A stretch of DNA of 64,000 nt from Salipaludibacillus sp. LMS25 (GTDB taxonomy: Bacteria; Bacillota; Bacilli; Bacillales; Salisediminibacteriaceae), in NCBI RefSeq assembly GCF_024362805.1, contig NZ_CP093299.1:2760001-2824000 (forward strand), in the 5' to 3' direction. A program made the translations under genes and the position numbers. Shown here in pieces: positions 35,113 to 44,567 of the stretch. The notes under the pieces are model-generated. The model saw nothing but the letters and a program-made list of their open reading frames with translations. It was not told the DNA's origin and ran no database searches. Within the stretch, counting starts at the first letter, position 1, and each line of letters opens with the position of its first letter.

Positions 35113-36005
35113 ATGTCTACACCTACAAAAAAATCTTTCAATTATCTATAAATGCCATTCGTACGTTAACCATTGATAGTGTAGAACGGGCTCAGCATGG
35201 TCATCCAGGTATGCCAATGGGCGCTGCCCCTATGGCCTATGCTTTATGGAAAAATATCTTGAATGTGAACCCTGACAACCCGAAGTGGTTTAATAGAGAT
35301 CGCTTTGTACTATCAGCTGGCCACGGTTCTACATTATTATATAGCTTACTTCATTTGGCTGGGTACGACGTGACGATTAAGGACTTACAAAACTTTAGAA
35401 AAGTCGGGAGTAAGACCCCTGGACAGCCAGAATATAGTGTGACGCCAGGTGTAGAAGTAACGACAGGCCCACTAGGACAAGGAATACCGGCAAGTGTAGG
35501 ACTAGCTTTAGCAGAAAGACATCTTGCTGAGACATATAATAGAGAAGACTTCCATATGGTGGATCATTACACCTACACCATTTGTGGAGATGGCGATTTA
35601 ATGGAAGGTGTGTCATATGAAGCCGCTTCACTGGCCGGTCATCTTGGCTTAGGTCGCTTGATTGTATTATATGATTCAAATAATGTGAGTCTTGATGGGG
35701 ATATAGGACTCTCTTTTTCAGAAGATATGAAGGCCCGGTTTACTTCTTACAACTGGCAATACTTGAGCGTAGAAGACGGTAATGATGTGGAAGCGATTAT
35801 AAGAGCGATCAAAGAAGCGAAAGCTGACGAAGGAAGACCAACACTCATTGAAATAAAAACGATTATAGGTTATGGTGCACCAAGTATTCAAGGTACAAGT
35901 GATGCTCATAGTGATCCATTAGGGGAAGAGGAAGTAAAGCGAACAAAACAGTGGTATAATTGGGCCTATGAAGAACCATTTTATCCCACTCTTAAGGGGC
36001 AGTAA
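35113..36005 (+). pseudogene. Transketolase, 5' frameshift and 3' half replaced by a family A repeat
   Basis: GGAGG sits correctly before ATG 35113 (MSTPTKK), but this frame stops after 12 codons. One base is missing in the run of seven A residues at 35124-35130. After that the main frame is a normal transketolase N-terminal (thiamine diphosphate) domain: [54 protein letters not shown] and [13 protein letters not shown]. At residue ~290 (WAYEEPF) it runs into repeat A5, whose bases encode YPTLKGQ and the stop TAA. The pyrimidine-binding and C-terminal domains are missing, so it cannot be a full enzyme. Confidence 0.88.
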
Positions 36006-36055
36006 AACCCCCACCTCAAAACATAAGAAGATCGAAACGTTTAGGTGGGGGATAA
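35980..36055 (+). repeat. Family A repeat, copy A5 (5' half, inside the transketolase gene)
   Basis: Begins TTTATCCCACTCTTAAGGGG and ends after AGGTGGGGGATAA; the outer ACTGCCCC arm and 3' module are missing. The left boundary coincides with loss of the transketolase reading frame. Confidence 0.9.
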
Positions 36056-36090
36056 GGCAATTTAAGAGATTACAAAATTAGCCTTAGTCT

Positions 36091-36122
36091 AAGGTAACCT
36101 TTTTTCGGGTTACCTTCTTTTC
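36091..36122 (+). terminator. Rho-independent terminator
   Basis: AAGGTAACC and GGGTTACCTT with a T-rich loop, then CTTTTC. It stands just upstream of the PHP phosphatase gene and probably ends the ula operon transcript. Confidence 0.8.
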
Positions 36123-36145
36123 AATTATAAAAGGAGGCGTTTGTC

Positions 36146-36946
36146 ATGTACTTAACTGACTACCATCACCATACTGATCACTCATTTGATTCTAAAGCAA
36201 GGATGGACGATGTCTGTAAAGAAGCTATGAAGAAAGGTATCGATGAGATCTGTTTTACAGAGCATTTCTCTGTAAACCCTGAGGCTCCCACTTTCGGACA
36301 TATGAATTTTGATCGTTATTTTACTCAAATCGGAGTTTGTCAAAAGAAATATGAGAATCAATTAACCATCAAAGCAGGGATTGAATTATGTGAACCTCAT
36401 CTGATGAAGGAAGACTATGATCAAGCACTAAAAAATTTACAATTTGATTTTATTCTTGGCTCAGTTCATAACATCAAAGAGGAAAAGCTGCGAACGTTTA
36501 TGAATGAAAAAGGGAGTACTGAAGCTTATCATACTTATTTTGAGGAAGTCTATTCGTTAGTATCTTCAGCAGATATTGATGTGTTGGCCCATTTAGATTT
36601 ATTGAAGCGTTACGCCATTGAAACGAAAGGAAACTATTCCTTCACTGAGTTCCTTGACATTTTACAAAACATCTTACAAAAAGCGGTCGCTCGTGGCATT
36701 GGCATTGAAATCAATACGTCAGGATTATCAAATGTAAAAGTGCGAGAAGCTTTTCCTACGATTGACATTCTGAAACTTTATAAGAAAATTGGTGGAGAAA
36801 TCTTAACCATTGGATCAGATTCGCACCGAGCAGATACAGTAGGAGACCATTTAGAAAGTGCTTTGCACATGGCGAAGCAGGCCGGGTTTAATTATATATT
36901 TACATTTACAAAACGAAAGCCCGAAGCGATAAAAATAGAGAGATAG
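36146..36946 (+). CDS. PHP-domain phosphatase, HisJ family (histidinol-phosphatase-like)
   Basis: 266 residues. PHP motifs: DYHHHTDHSFDS at the N-terminus, FTEHFSVN, GIELCEPH, LGSVHNIKEE, LAHLDLLKRY and the C-terminal TIGSDSHRADTVG, together forming the trinuclear metal site. HisJ enzymes remove phosphate from L-histidinol phosphate; no other his gene is near, so another small phosphate ester is possible. AAAGGAGG precedes the ATG. It appears to be monocistronic. Confidence 0.85.
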   Translation: MYLTDYHHHTDHSFDSKARMDDVCKEAMKKGIDEICFTEHFSVNPEAPTFGHMNFDRYFTQIGVCQKKYENQLTIKAGIELCEPHLMKEDYDQALKNLQFDFILGSVHNIKEEKLRTFMNEKGSTEAYHTYFEEVYSLVSSADIDVLAHLDLLKRYAIETKGNYSFTEFLDILQNILQKAVARGIGIEINTSGLSNVKVREAFPTIDILKLYKKIGGEILTIGSDSHRADTVGDHLESALHMAKQAGFNYIFTFTKRKPEAIKIER

Positions 36947-37169
36947 AAATGGTAAAAAGAAGCTATGATTGGACACACGTCATGTGACGAGCGCAAACAT
37001 TTCAAGTAGTGTCACTATGAATGCAAACGCTTTTTAAATGTCTTAAATCGGTAATAACACATTTGGTTTAACGCTAAAAGAGTATGGCGTGCTAATCAAT
37101 CGAATTAAGAAGAAAAATCATTTCAAAAAAATGACAGAAGGAACAATTAATCATTTCTTCCGTCATCGG
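36947..37169. other. Non-coding, cre-like sequence only
   Basis: TGCAAACGCTTTTT (37022-37035) resembles a cre but precedes no gene. Nothing else recognised. Confidence 0.35.
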
Positions 37170-37238
37170 CATTCGTTTCAAAAAGCTGAAACATCGAGAA
37201 ATCAGATGGCGTCTCGACGTCACCTGATTAAACGTTCC
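37170..37238 (-). repeat. Family C repeat, copy C1
   Basis: On the minus strand: AACGTTTAATCAGGTGACGT, then CGAGACGCCATCTGATTTCT, CGATGTTTCAGCTTTTTGAA and ACGAATG. Related to copies at 46144 and 47600. Confidence 0.7.
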
Positions 37239-37329
37239 ATCTATGCTAGGCACCTCAGGCGGGGAGCTTTAACCCTTAAAACATGTAAAAGTTAATTTAG
37301 TAGGGAAGATGTTTCAAAGCGGCCTTTAT

Positions 37330-37488
37330 TTTATCCCACTCTTAAGGGGCAGTAAAACCCCCACCTGAAAACTTAAGAAGATCGACAAGTTGAGGTGGGG
37401 GATAAACTGCCCCTAAAGGTCCCATAAGTTAAACGAACAATCAGTGGGGGAGGAAGGAAAACGCCCACTGATTGAAGCTTAGCTTTAT
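37330..37488 (+). repeat. Family A repeat, copy A6 (full length, 159 bp)
   Basis: TTTAT at both ends, all three hairpins present. It lies 72 bp past the stop of the minus-strand ABC permease gene, facing it. Confidence 0.92.
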
Positions 37489-37559
37489 AGTCGTGCCCTA
37501 AAAAAACGTATGTCAATTTTAGTGAAGTCATGGTTTCTGGGGACAATAACGTCTTCATC

Positions 37560-38342
37560 TCACATTTTAATCCGGACTCTTTTTGTCAGTGATCTAACAG
37601 ACCAAAGGGTTAAGGAGATTAATAGCAATATTGCTAGCAATGTGACAGCTAATGGAAGAACATTTAATCCGGATAGCGTGTTAAGGACAGGTAGATCAAG
37701 CGACACTCTTAGTAGTGTATCCACGAGCATTAAAATCACTAAAGCTATAAAAATTGACACGATACCAGGTACAGTGCTAAAGCGATAAAAGCTTGTACTG
37801 ATTAACCAACCGAGTAAATAATACACAAAACTGTTTAAACTAAAGACAGCAATGGATAATACCCAATGACTTTGTGGATCCACATAAGGTGTTAACACAA
37901 CAGCTTGCACAATATCGCCTACAACGTGGCTGTCAATCTCTAATATGATAGCATTAAGATCAGGTTCTTTAATAGGAATACTCGTCATCGTATTTAAAAT
38001 AACACGTTCCACTAACGTGATCATGTAAGTGATGAACGGAATGACAGCAGCTAATCCTCCAAAGGCTATAAGTGCTCCTTTAAAATAATCTTTTCTCGTC
38101 ACCCCATGTTCAACATAGTGGGGGAGAAAGTAGAGAGAGATTAGTCCGATAATAAGCATATAGATGGGAACGGCAACAAACATGGCATTATAGAAGCTAT
38201 CTATGTCCCCCCCTTGGATAATTGCCATGACGATTTTTACAATGTGAATGAGTAGCATCACCCCTAAAAACCAAAATGTCCATGTCAATTGCGCGAAAAA
38301 CATATCGCCTGCTACCTTAGGATAAATCCTCATCTGTTTCAT
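37560..38342 (-). CDS. ABC transporter membrane subunit of a YtrA-type operon
   Basis: 260 residues with six predicted helices (clear ones at LTWTFWFLGVMLLIHI, AVPIYMLIIGLISLYF, ALIAFGGLAAVIPF, and two near the C-terminus). AAGGAGG lies nine bases before the ATG, within the end of the ATPase gene, so a 26-bp overlap is real. Operons of a GntR/YtrA regulator, an ATPase and a permease in Bacillus often respond to cell-wall or antimicrobial stress; the exported or imported substrate is unknown. Last gene of the three-gene unit. Confidence 0.75.
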   Translation of the reverse strand: MKQMRIYPKVAGDMFFAQLTWTFWFLGVMLLIHIVKIVMAIIQGGDIDSFYNAMFVAVPIYMLIIGLISLYFLPHYVEHGVTRKDYFKGALIAFGGLAAVIPFITYMITLVERVILNTMTSIPIKEPDLNAIILEIDSHVVGDIVQAVVLTPYVDPQSHWVLSIAVFSLNSFVYYLLGWLISTSFYRFSTVPGIVSIFIALVILMLVDTLLRVSLDLPVLNTLSGLNVLPLAVTLLAILLLISLTLWSVRSLTKRVRIKM

Positions 38343-39210
38343 CTTCGTTGACCTCCTTCGTTAAATGGATAAACAGATCTTGTAATGATAGAGGGGCTAT
38401 TTCCAGTCCTTTAGCTAAGGCAGTCTGGCGCTCCTGATCATTTAGTTCCCCAAAAATGGAGACAGATTTTGTACGTCCTAAATGCTGAACGTTAATCTGC
38501 TTTTTTGATTGCACAATCTCATCGACATCATTTGCATGACCGATAATGGTTGCTCCTTTTGCCATGAGAGACGTGTAGTCTTCTTGGAGTACCAGCTTCC
38601 CTTTATCTAATAAAATGACGTCATCAAATAAGTAATCCATTTCTGACACGAGGTGAGTTGACATAATGATTAGTCTAGGGTGCTGTTCTTGATCTTTTAA
38701 CAACTCTTTATAAAAAATGTCTCGTGATGGGGCATCCATATTGACATAAACTTCATCAAAGATTGTGATCGGTGTTCGAGATGATAAACCGATAACAGCA
38801 TTTAAAGCAGATTGCATCCCTTTAGAAAATGTCTTAATTGGTTTTGTGACATCAAGCTTGAACTGACTGATGAGGTACTCCGCGTAATTCTTATCATAAT
38901 TGGGACGGTAGCGTTCTACTCCTTCAAGCATCGCTTTAACTGTGTCAGATTCATCTGAATAATCTTTGTTATAGACCAAGCTGACTTGCTGCATAATGTG
39001 TGGGTTTTCAAATGGTTTTTCTCCATTGATCGTAATTGTGCCAGTAGAAGGTTCACGATAGGACGCCAAAATAGAAAGAAGGGATGTTTTCCCAGCGCCA
39101 TTTCTACCTAATAGACCATATATTTTCTCACTACTTAGTTCACAAGTAACCTCATCGAGTGCCGTATGTGCCTTATAACGTAAACTGACATTGTTTAAGC
39201 TAACGTTCAT
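38317..39210 (-). CDS. ABC transporter ATP-binding protein of a YtrA-type operon
   Basis: 297 residues. Walker A GRNGAGKTS near residue 35, a Q-loop-like LVYNKDYSDESD, a divergent signature FSKGMQSALN (in place of LSGGQ), Walker B TIFDEVYVNMD and H-loop MSTHLVSEMD. The F-S-K-G-M form and the E-V-Y after Walker B are common in YtrB/YhcH-type exporters. A 75-residue C-terminal extension follows. The ATG overlaps the regulator stop by four bases. Confidence 0.85.
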   Translation of the reverse strand: MNVSLNNVSLRYKAHTALDEVTCELSSEKIYGLLGRNGAGKTSLLSILASYREPSTGTITINGEKPFENPHIMQQVSLVYNKDYSDESDTVKAMLEGVERYRPNYDKNYAEYLISQFKLDVTKPIKTFSKGMQSALNAVIGLSSRTPITIFDEVYVNMDAPSRDIFYKELLKDQEQHPRLIIMSTHLVSEMDYLFDDVILLDKGKLVLQEDYTSLMAKGATIIGHANDVDEIVQSKKQINVQHLGRTKSVSIFGELNDQERQTALAKGLEIAPLSLQDLFIHLTKEVNEDETDEDLS

Positions 39211-39572
39211 GATTTCTCACGTCCTTTTACTTGTTTAATAAAGTCTATAATGTCGCCTTCCGAAAAGCCCAGCTTATCAGCTTCTTCCACAAGCATGACG
39301 ACATAATCATCACTAAAAGATGCTTTTCGCTCCTGAATAAGCTTTTCTCTCGCGCCTTCTGCTACAAACATGCCAATGCCTCTTTTCTTATAAAGAATCC
39401 CTTCATCAACTAATTGATTAATGCCTTTCGATACTGTGGCATGGTTTATTTTATAAAATTGAACGAGCTGATTTGTTGAAGGGGCTTGATCCCCTTCTTT
39501 TAGTTGATGATTAATAATTTGGTCTTCAATTTTTTCACGTACTGTTAAATAGATGGGTTTATCTGTTCGCAT
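39207..39572 (-). CDS. GntR-family regulator, YtrA subfamily
   Basis: 121 residues: an N-terminal winged HTH (PIYLTVREKIEDQIINHQLK; QAPSTNQLVQFYKINHATVSK) and the short C-terminal helical dimerisation segment that defines YtrA regulators. The ATG at 39572 follows GGGTGAT; an in-frame GTG at 39581 is less likely. It probably represses its own operon. The upstream region has GTTAAC repeats about 50 bp apart (near 39598-39650) with a TATACT/TATAAT-like -10 between them, a plausible operator-promoter. Confidence 0.85.
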   Translation of the reverse strand: MRTDKPIYLTVREKIEDQIINHQLKEGDQAPSTNQLVQFYKINHATVSKGINQLVDEGILYKKRGIGMFVAEGAREKLIQERKASFSDDYVVMLVEEADKLGFSEGDIIDFIKQVKGREKS

Positions 39573-39921
39573 GGTTATCACCCGAATTCTTTAGTAGTGT
39601 TAACAACTAATATGGTTATATGGTTATGTGTATAAGTATAATAGTTAACGTGAATTTGTCAATGGTCATTATCAAAATTAAGCCTTCAATATGAGGCAAG
39701 ATTACCGCATGAGTGATTATAAATTAAGTCATGAGAGGTAGGTGTAGAGCTCTTTGTCGCCGTGGAAAAGGTGGGGCCTGTTAAATAGAATAACAAGAGG
39801 ATTTTTTTGGAAAGAAAAAATATGTAAGAGAAAAAGAGGTGATGGTATTGAGTGCTCGTATGCCGGGGAGAAAACTATGAAAAAGATGAATGCATCACTA
39901 TTGTCCATACGAAGATGAAGA

Positions 39922-39944
39922 AAGAGCTAGGAATCCTAGCTCTC
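39922..39944 (-). terminator. Terminator of the small Cys-rich gene
   Basis: GAGCTAGGA and TCCTAGCTC pair around one or two bases; on the minus strand TTTCTTC follows. The plus strand exit (TCTTTG) is weaker. No gene is seen between here and the YtrA promoter. Confidence 0.65.
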
Positions 39945-39982
39945 TTTGTAGAATGGTTACACTCATTAAAGGTGAGCTCTTT

Positions 39983-40228
39983 TTAATTTTCCTCGTCAAT
40001 CGCACCTAAATTTCCAAGTGCTGCGAGAATGCTTTGCAGAACGCCGAGTAATTGTTGTACTTGATCTTCAGTAAGTTCTTCAGGCGAACTGATGCGTATG
40101 CAAGGTAGTTCCACTTGAAGCTCAATACCTAACAAAACAATGTCGATTGGACACGGAATACCGAGACACAAAATTTCATCCCCGGTACAACAGCTGTCAG
40201 GGCAAACATTATTATCGTTATTTCCCAT
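39983..40228 (-). CDS. Small cysteine-rich protein, possibly spore coat or exosporium
   Basis: 81 residues with five Cys residues in the first 26 (CPDSCC, LCLGIPCP), one more in ELPCIRI, and a hydrophobic IDIVLLGIELQVELP core. The C-terminal half (ELTEDQVQQLLGVLQSILAALG) is an amphipathic helix. GGAGGGG precedes the ATG. Similar small Cys-rich proteins occur in Bacillus spore outer layers, and the next genes are YheC/YheD-like, which supports but does not prove that role. Confidence 0.6.
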   Translation of the reverse strand: MGNNDNNVCPDSCCTGDEILCLGIPCPIDIVLLGIELQVELPCIRISSPEELTEDQVQQLLGVLQSILAALGNLGAIDEEN

Positions 40229-40472
40229 TCTTATCCCCTCCTTATAGTCAAGCTAATCTATCTATATGTAGAAAGACTTAGACAGTTTGTTTTATTACCT
40301 ACTTAACGCGTTTTTGGATGAGAAACTAGAATAAAAAGGCACTTGAAGAGGATGGAGATGTCTACTCTTTTCGCAGAGGAGAAACATAGACTACAAGTGT
40401 TCATATATAAAAGCTTGAACGATTCCAGGTACACGAAAAAAACTTTGTAACGAAAAAGGAAGGGGATTAAAC

Positions 40473-41579
40473 GTGATACAGCATGATACTGCAAGGTTAG
40501 GAAAAAAGTCGCGTAGAGGGAGAATCGGAATATTAGCAGCCCCAACAAATAAAAAACTTAAAAAAAAGTTAAGTCGTTTAGTCGATTTAGCAGATTGCTG
40601 TGAAAATGGCGCGGTCATAGCATTTTCATTACAAGGAATTATCAAACACGATGGGATAATTAATGGCTATTTGTATAGTCGCACTGATAGGACGTGGCGT
40701 TGTTTAACCTCCCCTCTGCCAGATGCAGTTATTAATAGAATAACTTTAAAGACTGAGTGGCAGGACTACTTTAAACACACACTTGGCGCTAACATGATTA
40801 ACAATCTGACATTTAATAAATGGGACATGTATGAATGGCTTTCCTCCTCCCCTTATTTCAATCACTTTTTGCCCCTTACTTGGTTAATGACAGAACCAAC
40901 GGATATTAGTCGCTTTGTAACCCTTCATAACCAATGCTATATAAAATCTGTTAATGGCAGTTATGGTAAAGGTATATTTAAAGTATCTAAGGATGAGAAG
41001 GGTTATAAAATGGAGACAGTCAGTTCTCGACATATGAAAAGGACGTCTTTATATGGAAATGAGCAGGACATTATCGCGCATTTTGCTCGATATAGTCGCA
41101 AGCATAACATGTTTATTCTCCAACATGTTATTGACTTATATGTAGCGAATCGGCCCATTGATTTCAGACTTATCGTCGTTAAAGATGGATCAGGCCAGTG
41201 GCGGGATGTAGGGTTATTAGCTAGAAAAGGGAGAAAGTATGACATAGTAAGTCATTCAGGACTAGTGAAAAATGGGTATTCAGCTTTGAGAAATATGTTG
41301 ACATTGACTCGTGACGAGGCGAAGAGACTAAGTCAGAAAATGAGTGAGGTTGGTCTTGAGGCAGCTAAAGAAATGGAGAGATTGGGAGGACACGAGGGCA
41401 ATTTGGGGAATTTGGGCATCGATTTTGGCATTGATCAAGAACGACGTCTTTTTATCATTGAGATAAATCATCGTAACCCACGACACCGTATGGCTGTGGA
41501 TGCTGGCGAGACTATGATTTATAAGAAAGCAAATACTTTGTTAGCGGATTATGCCACAAAGCTTGCTCTAGGAGAGTAA
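40473..41579 (+). CDS. YheC/YheD family ATP-grasp protein
   Basis: 368 residues starting at GTG with AAGGAAGGGG upstream. The core FNKWDMYEWLSSSPYFNHFL, YIKSVNGSYGKGIFKVSKD and the C-terminal LGIDFGIDQERRLFIIEINH make the ATP-grasp fold with the acidic Mg-binding ends (Glu-x-Asn). In Bacillus these proteins associate with the endospore coat; the ligated substrate is not known. The N-terminal 35 residues are basic. The second family member lies 730 bp downstream. Confidence 0.82.
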   Translation: MIQHDTARLGKKSRRGRIGILAAPTNKKLKKKLSRLVDLADCCENGAVIAFSLQGIIKHDGIINGYLYSRTDRTWRCLTSPLPDAVINRITLKTEWQDYFKHTLGANMINNLTFNKWDMYEWLSSSPYFNHFLPLTWLMTEPTDISRFVTLHNQCYIKSVNGSYGKGIFKVSKDEKGYKMETVSSRHMKRTSLYGNEQDIIAHFARYSRKHNMFILQHVIDLYVANRPIDFRLIVVKDGSGQWRDVGLLARKGRKYDIVSHSGLVKNGYSALRNMLTLTRDEAKRLSQKMSEVGLEAAKEMERLGGHEGNLGNLGIDFGIDQERRLFIIEINHRNPRHRMAVDAGETMIYKKANTLLADYATKLALGE

Positions 41580-42324
41580 ACGTTCTCCTGCTAAGAAAAA
41601 CCGGTCAACTCCCACTTCCGCTCGATTAGGCTTCTTCTTGTCTTCACTACACTATCAATCATGTATTCGTAAGAGATCTGTCGTGTAGCATGGCAATCTT
41701 CTCCTACTAAAAAATTAAGAGGCATTTCTTTGTGACATGTACACAATTACATCATCACCTTCACCGTTAGTTGAATGTGATGCCCCTTCTTTGGAAAAGG
41801 ATCCAGTATGTACAACGTCAAAGGCTTTGTCGATAAGAATTTTTAAATTTTTTGACAGGCAATAGTATTTAGAAGGGGATTATTGTCATTTTAGTTAAAT
41901 TAGCCAACATAAGGGGAGACTTCAGTTGATTTTGTTGTCAGAAAAGCCAGTTTGATGAAGTTAGTCAAGTTAGAATGTTTTTAGATAATTCCTATGAAAA
42001 GGGGCCGCTATATGGGAATTTAGCGGCATGTATCCTTCTCTTTTAACAAAAAGGCAAAGCCCCTCATTTAATAGTCTATCTAGACTCCTCCTCTCTTTCA
42101 TATAGTATGACTAGAGACCTAAAAGGAGGGATGCTATGTAGCCATAGAACAATGAAATATAAAGAGGCAGAAAGCAGCGAGACCGTTATAACACAATGCT
42201 TTGGGAAAAGACTTGAGCCACCTTCGTTTTGGACAAGAAGCTGAGTGAAGAACTAACTGAAAATCGCTTAGATTGTTTTCTAACCTCTCAAAACGGATGA
42301 ACGAGAGGGTTGGAAGGAGGACTA
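41580..42324. other. Non-coding gap between the two YheC/YheD genes
   Basis: A hairpin GCCGCTA/TAGCGGC (42004-42028) and a possible promoter region are the only patterns. A short stretch near 42116-42240 looks like a decayed leader but has no continuous frame. Confidence 0.4.
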
Positions 42325-43830
42325 ATGGTGAATATTAGAACGATTATAACGGAAGAAGTAGATAAATTGTATCTTCCAAAGACAATGACTAACTCGAATC
42401 CTGAATTAATAGCGTTAGAGAAAGTGACTTTTCACTTTGGCTCTTGGAAAGAAGAATTAACACTCGAATTTCTAGATGAATTAAGTCAAGATGAAATGGG
42501 AATGTCCCACAATGTCAAAGAAAAGATGGGCATTCCTGATATAGGTTTTGAACTTACTATTAGCGGTGATCAAATAAGAATAGGTCCAGTTATATTATAT
42601 TTAGTTTCAAAAAGACTCATTCAACGTTTAGAGGTTTTGAAAGAACGTATTGAAAACTCAGTTTCCTTTGATGGTTTAATTCTGCTCAGCACTGTTGACG
42701 GAATTAATACGGAAAAATGCCAAATTGACGGGTACTATTTTCAACCGAGTACGAAGACGACAGACGCGCAGTGGAAAGAAGGGGTGTTTCCGTACCCTGA
42801 TGCCATATTTAAAAGAGTTGTAACCTCAGAAGAGATGACAGAGCATTTGTACGAGAAAACGAATGGTTGTATATTTAATTCTCACTTTTTTAATAAGTGG
42901 GATATGTGGGAATGGTTAGCTCCTGATTCCTTTATAAGGCAGCATCTACCTTATACTCAAGCTCTTACTTCATTAGAGGATATTTATCAGGCGCTTGATG
43001 TCTATGGGTGTGTGTATTTAAAACCTAAAATCGGATCAGGTGGTAAAGGGATTATTCAAGTGAAGAAGCTTCAAAACGGAACTTATAACATTACGTCACA
43101 AAAAAATAATCTCCACCAGGTCGAAAAATTAGAGAACGAACCGACAATTGATAAAGTATTGGAAAATAAAGAAGGATATATGGTGCAACAAGACGTAGGG
43201 TATATGCATGATACAAGAAATGTGGATTTCCGTATTTATATGCAAAAAAATGAAACGAAAGAATGGACATGTACCGGATTAATTGCCAGGTTTGGGAAAC
43301 CTGGCAGTGTCACAACTAATTTGCGTAACCTTGATTATTTACTGGAAGGAAAAGAGGCGTTTAGAGAACTTTTTAAAGAGGGCGAACATGATCTTGAACA
43401 GCTAGAGAAAAAAGTGAAAAATATAAGCTCATATGCGTGTGAACTTCTTGATGAGCATGGGTGCTTTGGGGATATTGCCATCGATTTCATTTTGGATAAT
43501 AATGGACATGTATGGATACTAGAAATGAATAAACGATATGGCTATAAGAGTTTTTCAATTATTGAAGATTCCCCACTTTATAAAAAAATTATAAAAAATC
43601 CGTTTATGTACGCAAGTGCACTAGCGGGATTTCAGGTTGAAGAAAAGCGTGAATGTAAACCAAAACAGAACTTATTTATCGACACACTTACAAAAATTAT
43701 CAATAATAAACAAGATGTGGCACCCCTCGTATCAGATTCCTATGAACTTGCTATGTTTGGAAAAAAAATCGTCATATATCAAAAAGATCGCTACAAAGGG
43801 AAAGAGGAACGAACAGATCACGGTCATTAA
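42325..43830 (+). CDS. YheC/YheD family ATP-grasp protein (long form)
   Basis: 501 residues. The N-terminal 150 residues match the longer YheC/YheD arrangement; the ATP-grasp part shows FNKWDMWEWLAPDSFIRQHL, YLKPKIGSGGKGIIQVKKL, NVDFRIYMQK and a final ILEMNKRYGY. AAGGAGG precedes ATG 42325 (or GTG 42328). An upstream TTG at 42310 would overlap the SD and is not used. About 50 extra C-terminal residues follow the fold. Likely spore-associated, with the 368-aa paralogue upstream. Confidence 0.82.
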   Translation: MVNIRTIITEEVDKLYLPKTMTNSNPELIALEKVTFHFGSWKEELTLEFLDELSQDEMGMSHNVKEKMGIPDIGFELTISGDQIRIGPVILYLVSKRLIQRLEVLKERIENSVSFDGLILLSTVDGINTEKCQIDGYYFQPSTKTTDAQWKEGVFPYPDAIFKRVVTSEEMTEHLYEKTNGCIFNSHFFNKWDMWEWLAPDSFIRQHLPYTQALTSLEDIYQALDVYGCVYLKPKIGSGGKGIIQVKKLQNGTYNITSQKNNLHQVEKLENEPTIDKVLENKEGYMVQQDVGYMHDTRNVDFRIYMQKNETKEWTCTGLIARFGKPGSVTTNLRNLDYLLEGKEAFRELFKEGEHDLEQLEKKVKNISSYACELLDEHGCFGDIAIDFILDNNGHVWILEMNKRYGYKSFSIIEDSPLYKKIIKNPFMYASALAGFQVEEKRECKPKQNLFIDTLTKIINNKQDVAPLVSDSYELAMFGKKIVIYQKDRYKGKEERTDHGH

Positions 43831-43926
43831 GTAAAGGAAAGTGCTGACTCTTACAGGCCGTCACGGTTGCCAGTGACTATTTATTGACACAGGGAAGTTA
43901 AACGTGTCGCCAGGAAGTAGAGGACA

Positions 43927-43953
43927 AACTGCCCGCTTTGACGGGCAGTTCTA
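43927..43953 (+). terminator. Terminator after the long YheC/YheD gene
   Basis: AACTGCCCG and CGGGCAGTT around CTTTGA, followed by CTATC; no long T run. The rest of 43831-44159 is non-coding. Confidence 0.6.
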
Positions 43954-44159
43954 TCATACTATTATCACACAGTGATTAATCCTCTGAGTGACGCTCACTA
44001 ACGAGGGAATCACTACTCTATGTGATGAGGAAACTATAAATTTAAAATCTACAAAAAGGTTCTTTGCCATTCCGAATTTGAGGTAATGCAACATATTAAA
44101 TAACATAAGGTTATGTGGCGGGATTTGGAGAGACACTAAGCTGGCTTAGTAGTGGAAAA

Positions 44160-44318
44160 TTTATCCCACTCTTAAGGGGCAGTAAAACCCTCACCTCAAA
44201 ACGTAAGAAGATCGAAACGTTTAAGTGGGGGATAAACTGCCCCTAAAGGTCCCATAAGTTAAACGAACAATCAGTGGAGGATGAAGGAAACCTCCCACTG
44301 ATTGAAGCTTAGCTTTAT
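44160..44318 (+). repeat. Family A repeat, copy A7 (full length, 159 bp)
   Basis: Complete, TTTAT to TTTAT. Its terminal TTTAT is at once the first five bases of a family B fragment. Confidence 0.92.
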
Positions 44319-44348
44319 CACAGAAAATCGGCCGTAAACCTCCCACGC
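44314..44348 (+). repeat. Family B fragment, copy B7, fused to A7
   Basis: TTTATCACAGAAAATCGGCC continues GTAAACCTCCC, the start of family B, then diverges. It shares TTTAT with the end of A7. Confidence 0.75.
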
Positions 44349-44567
44349 CTTGAAATAGATTATGTTGCCGCAAGACAGCAGAGGGTAGAAAATAAAAGGC
44401 TCAGCTCATATAATGTCTTAACAGAAAATAAGAAGAAAAGCTTATTTACTAATATATATGAAACACTAGGTAACTAGCATAATTATGACAGATAGTAGAC
44501 TGTTACCGTTTCTATTAAACACATTCAACCATACATTATCTCAACACGTAAAAAGGAGTTGATGAGA

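Noticed and set aside
36146..36946. Histidine biosynthesis gene hisJ/hisK in the strict sense
   Set aside because: No other his genes are near; kept as a HisJ-family phosphatase without a fixed substrate.
37022..37035. cre site TGCAAACGCTTTTT
   Set aside because: Two mismatches to the consensus and no gene downstream that it could control.
37089..37295. 68-aa plus-strand ORF rich in Arg and His
   Set aside because: Largely translated family C repeat; no SD.
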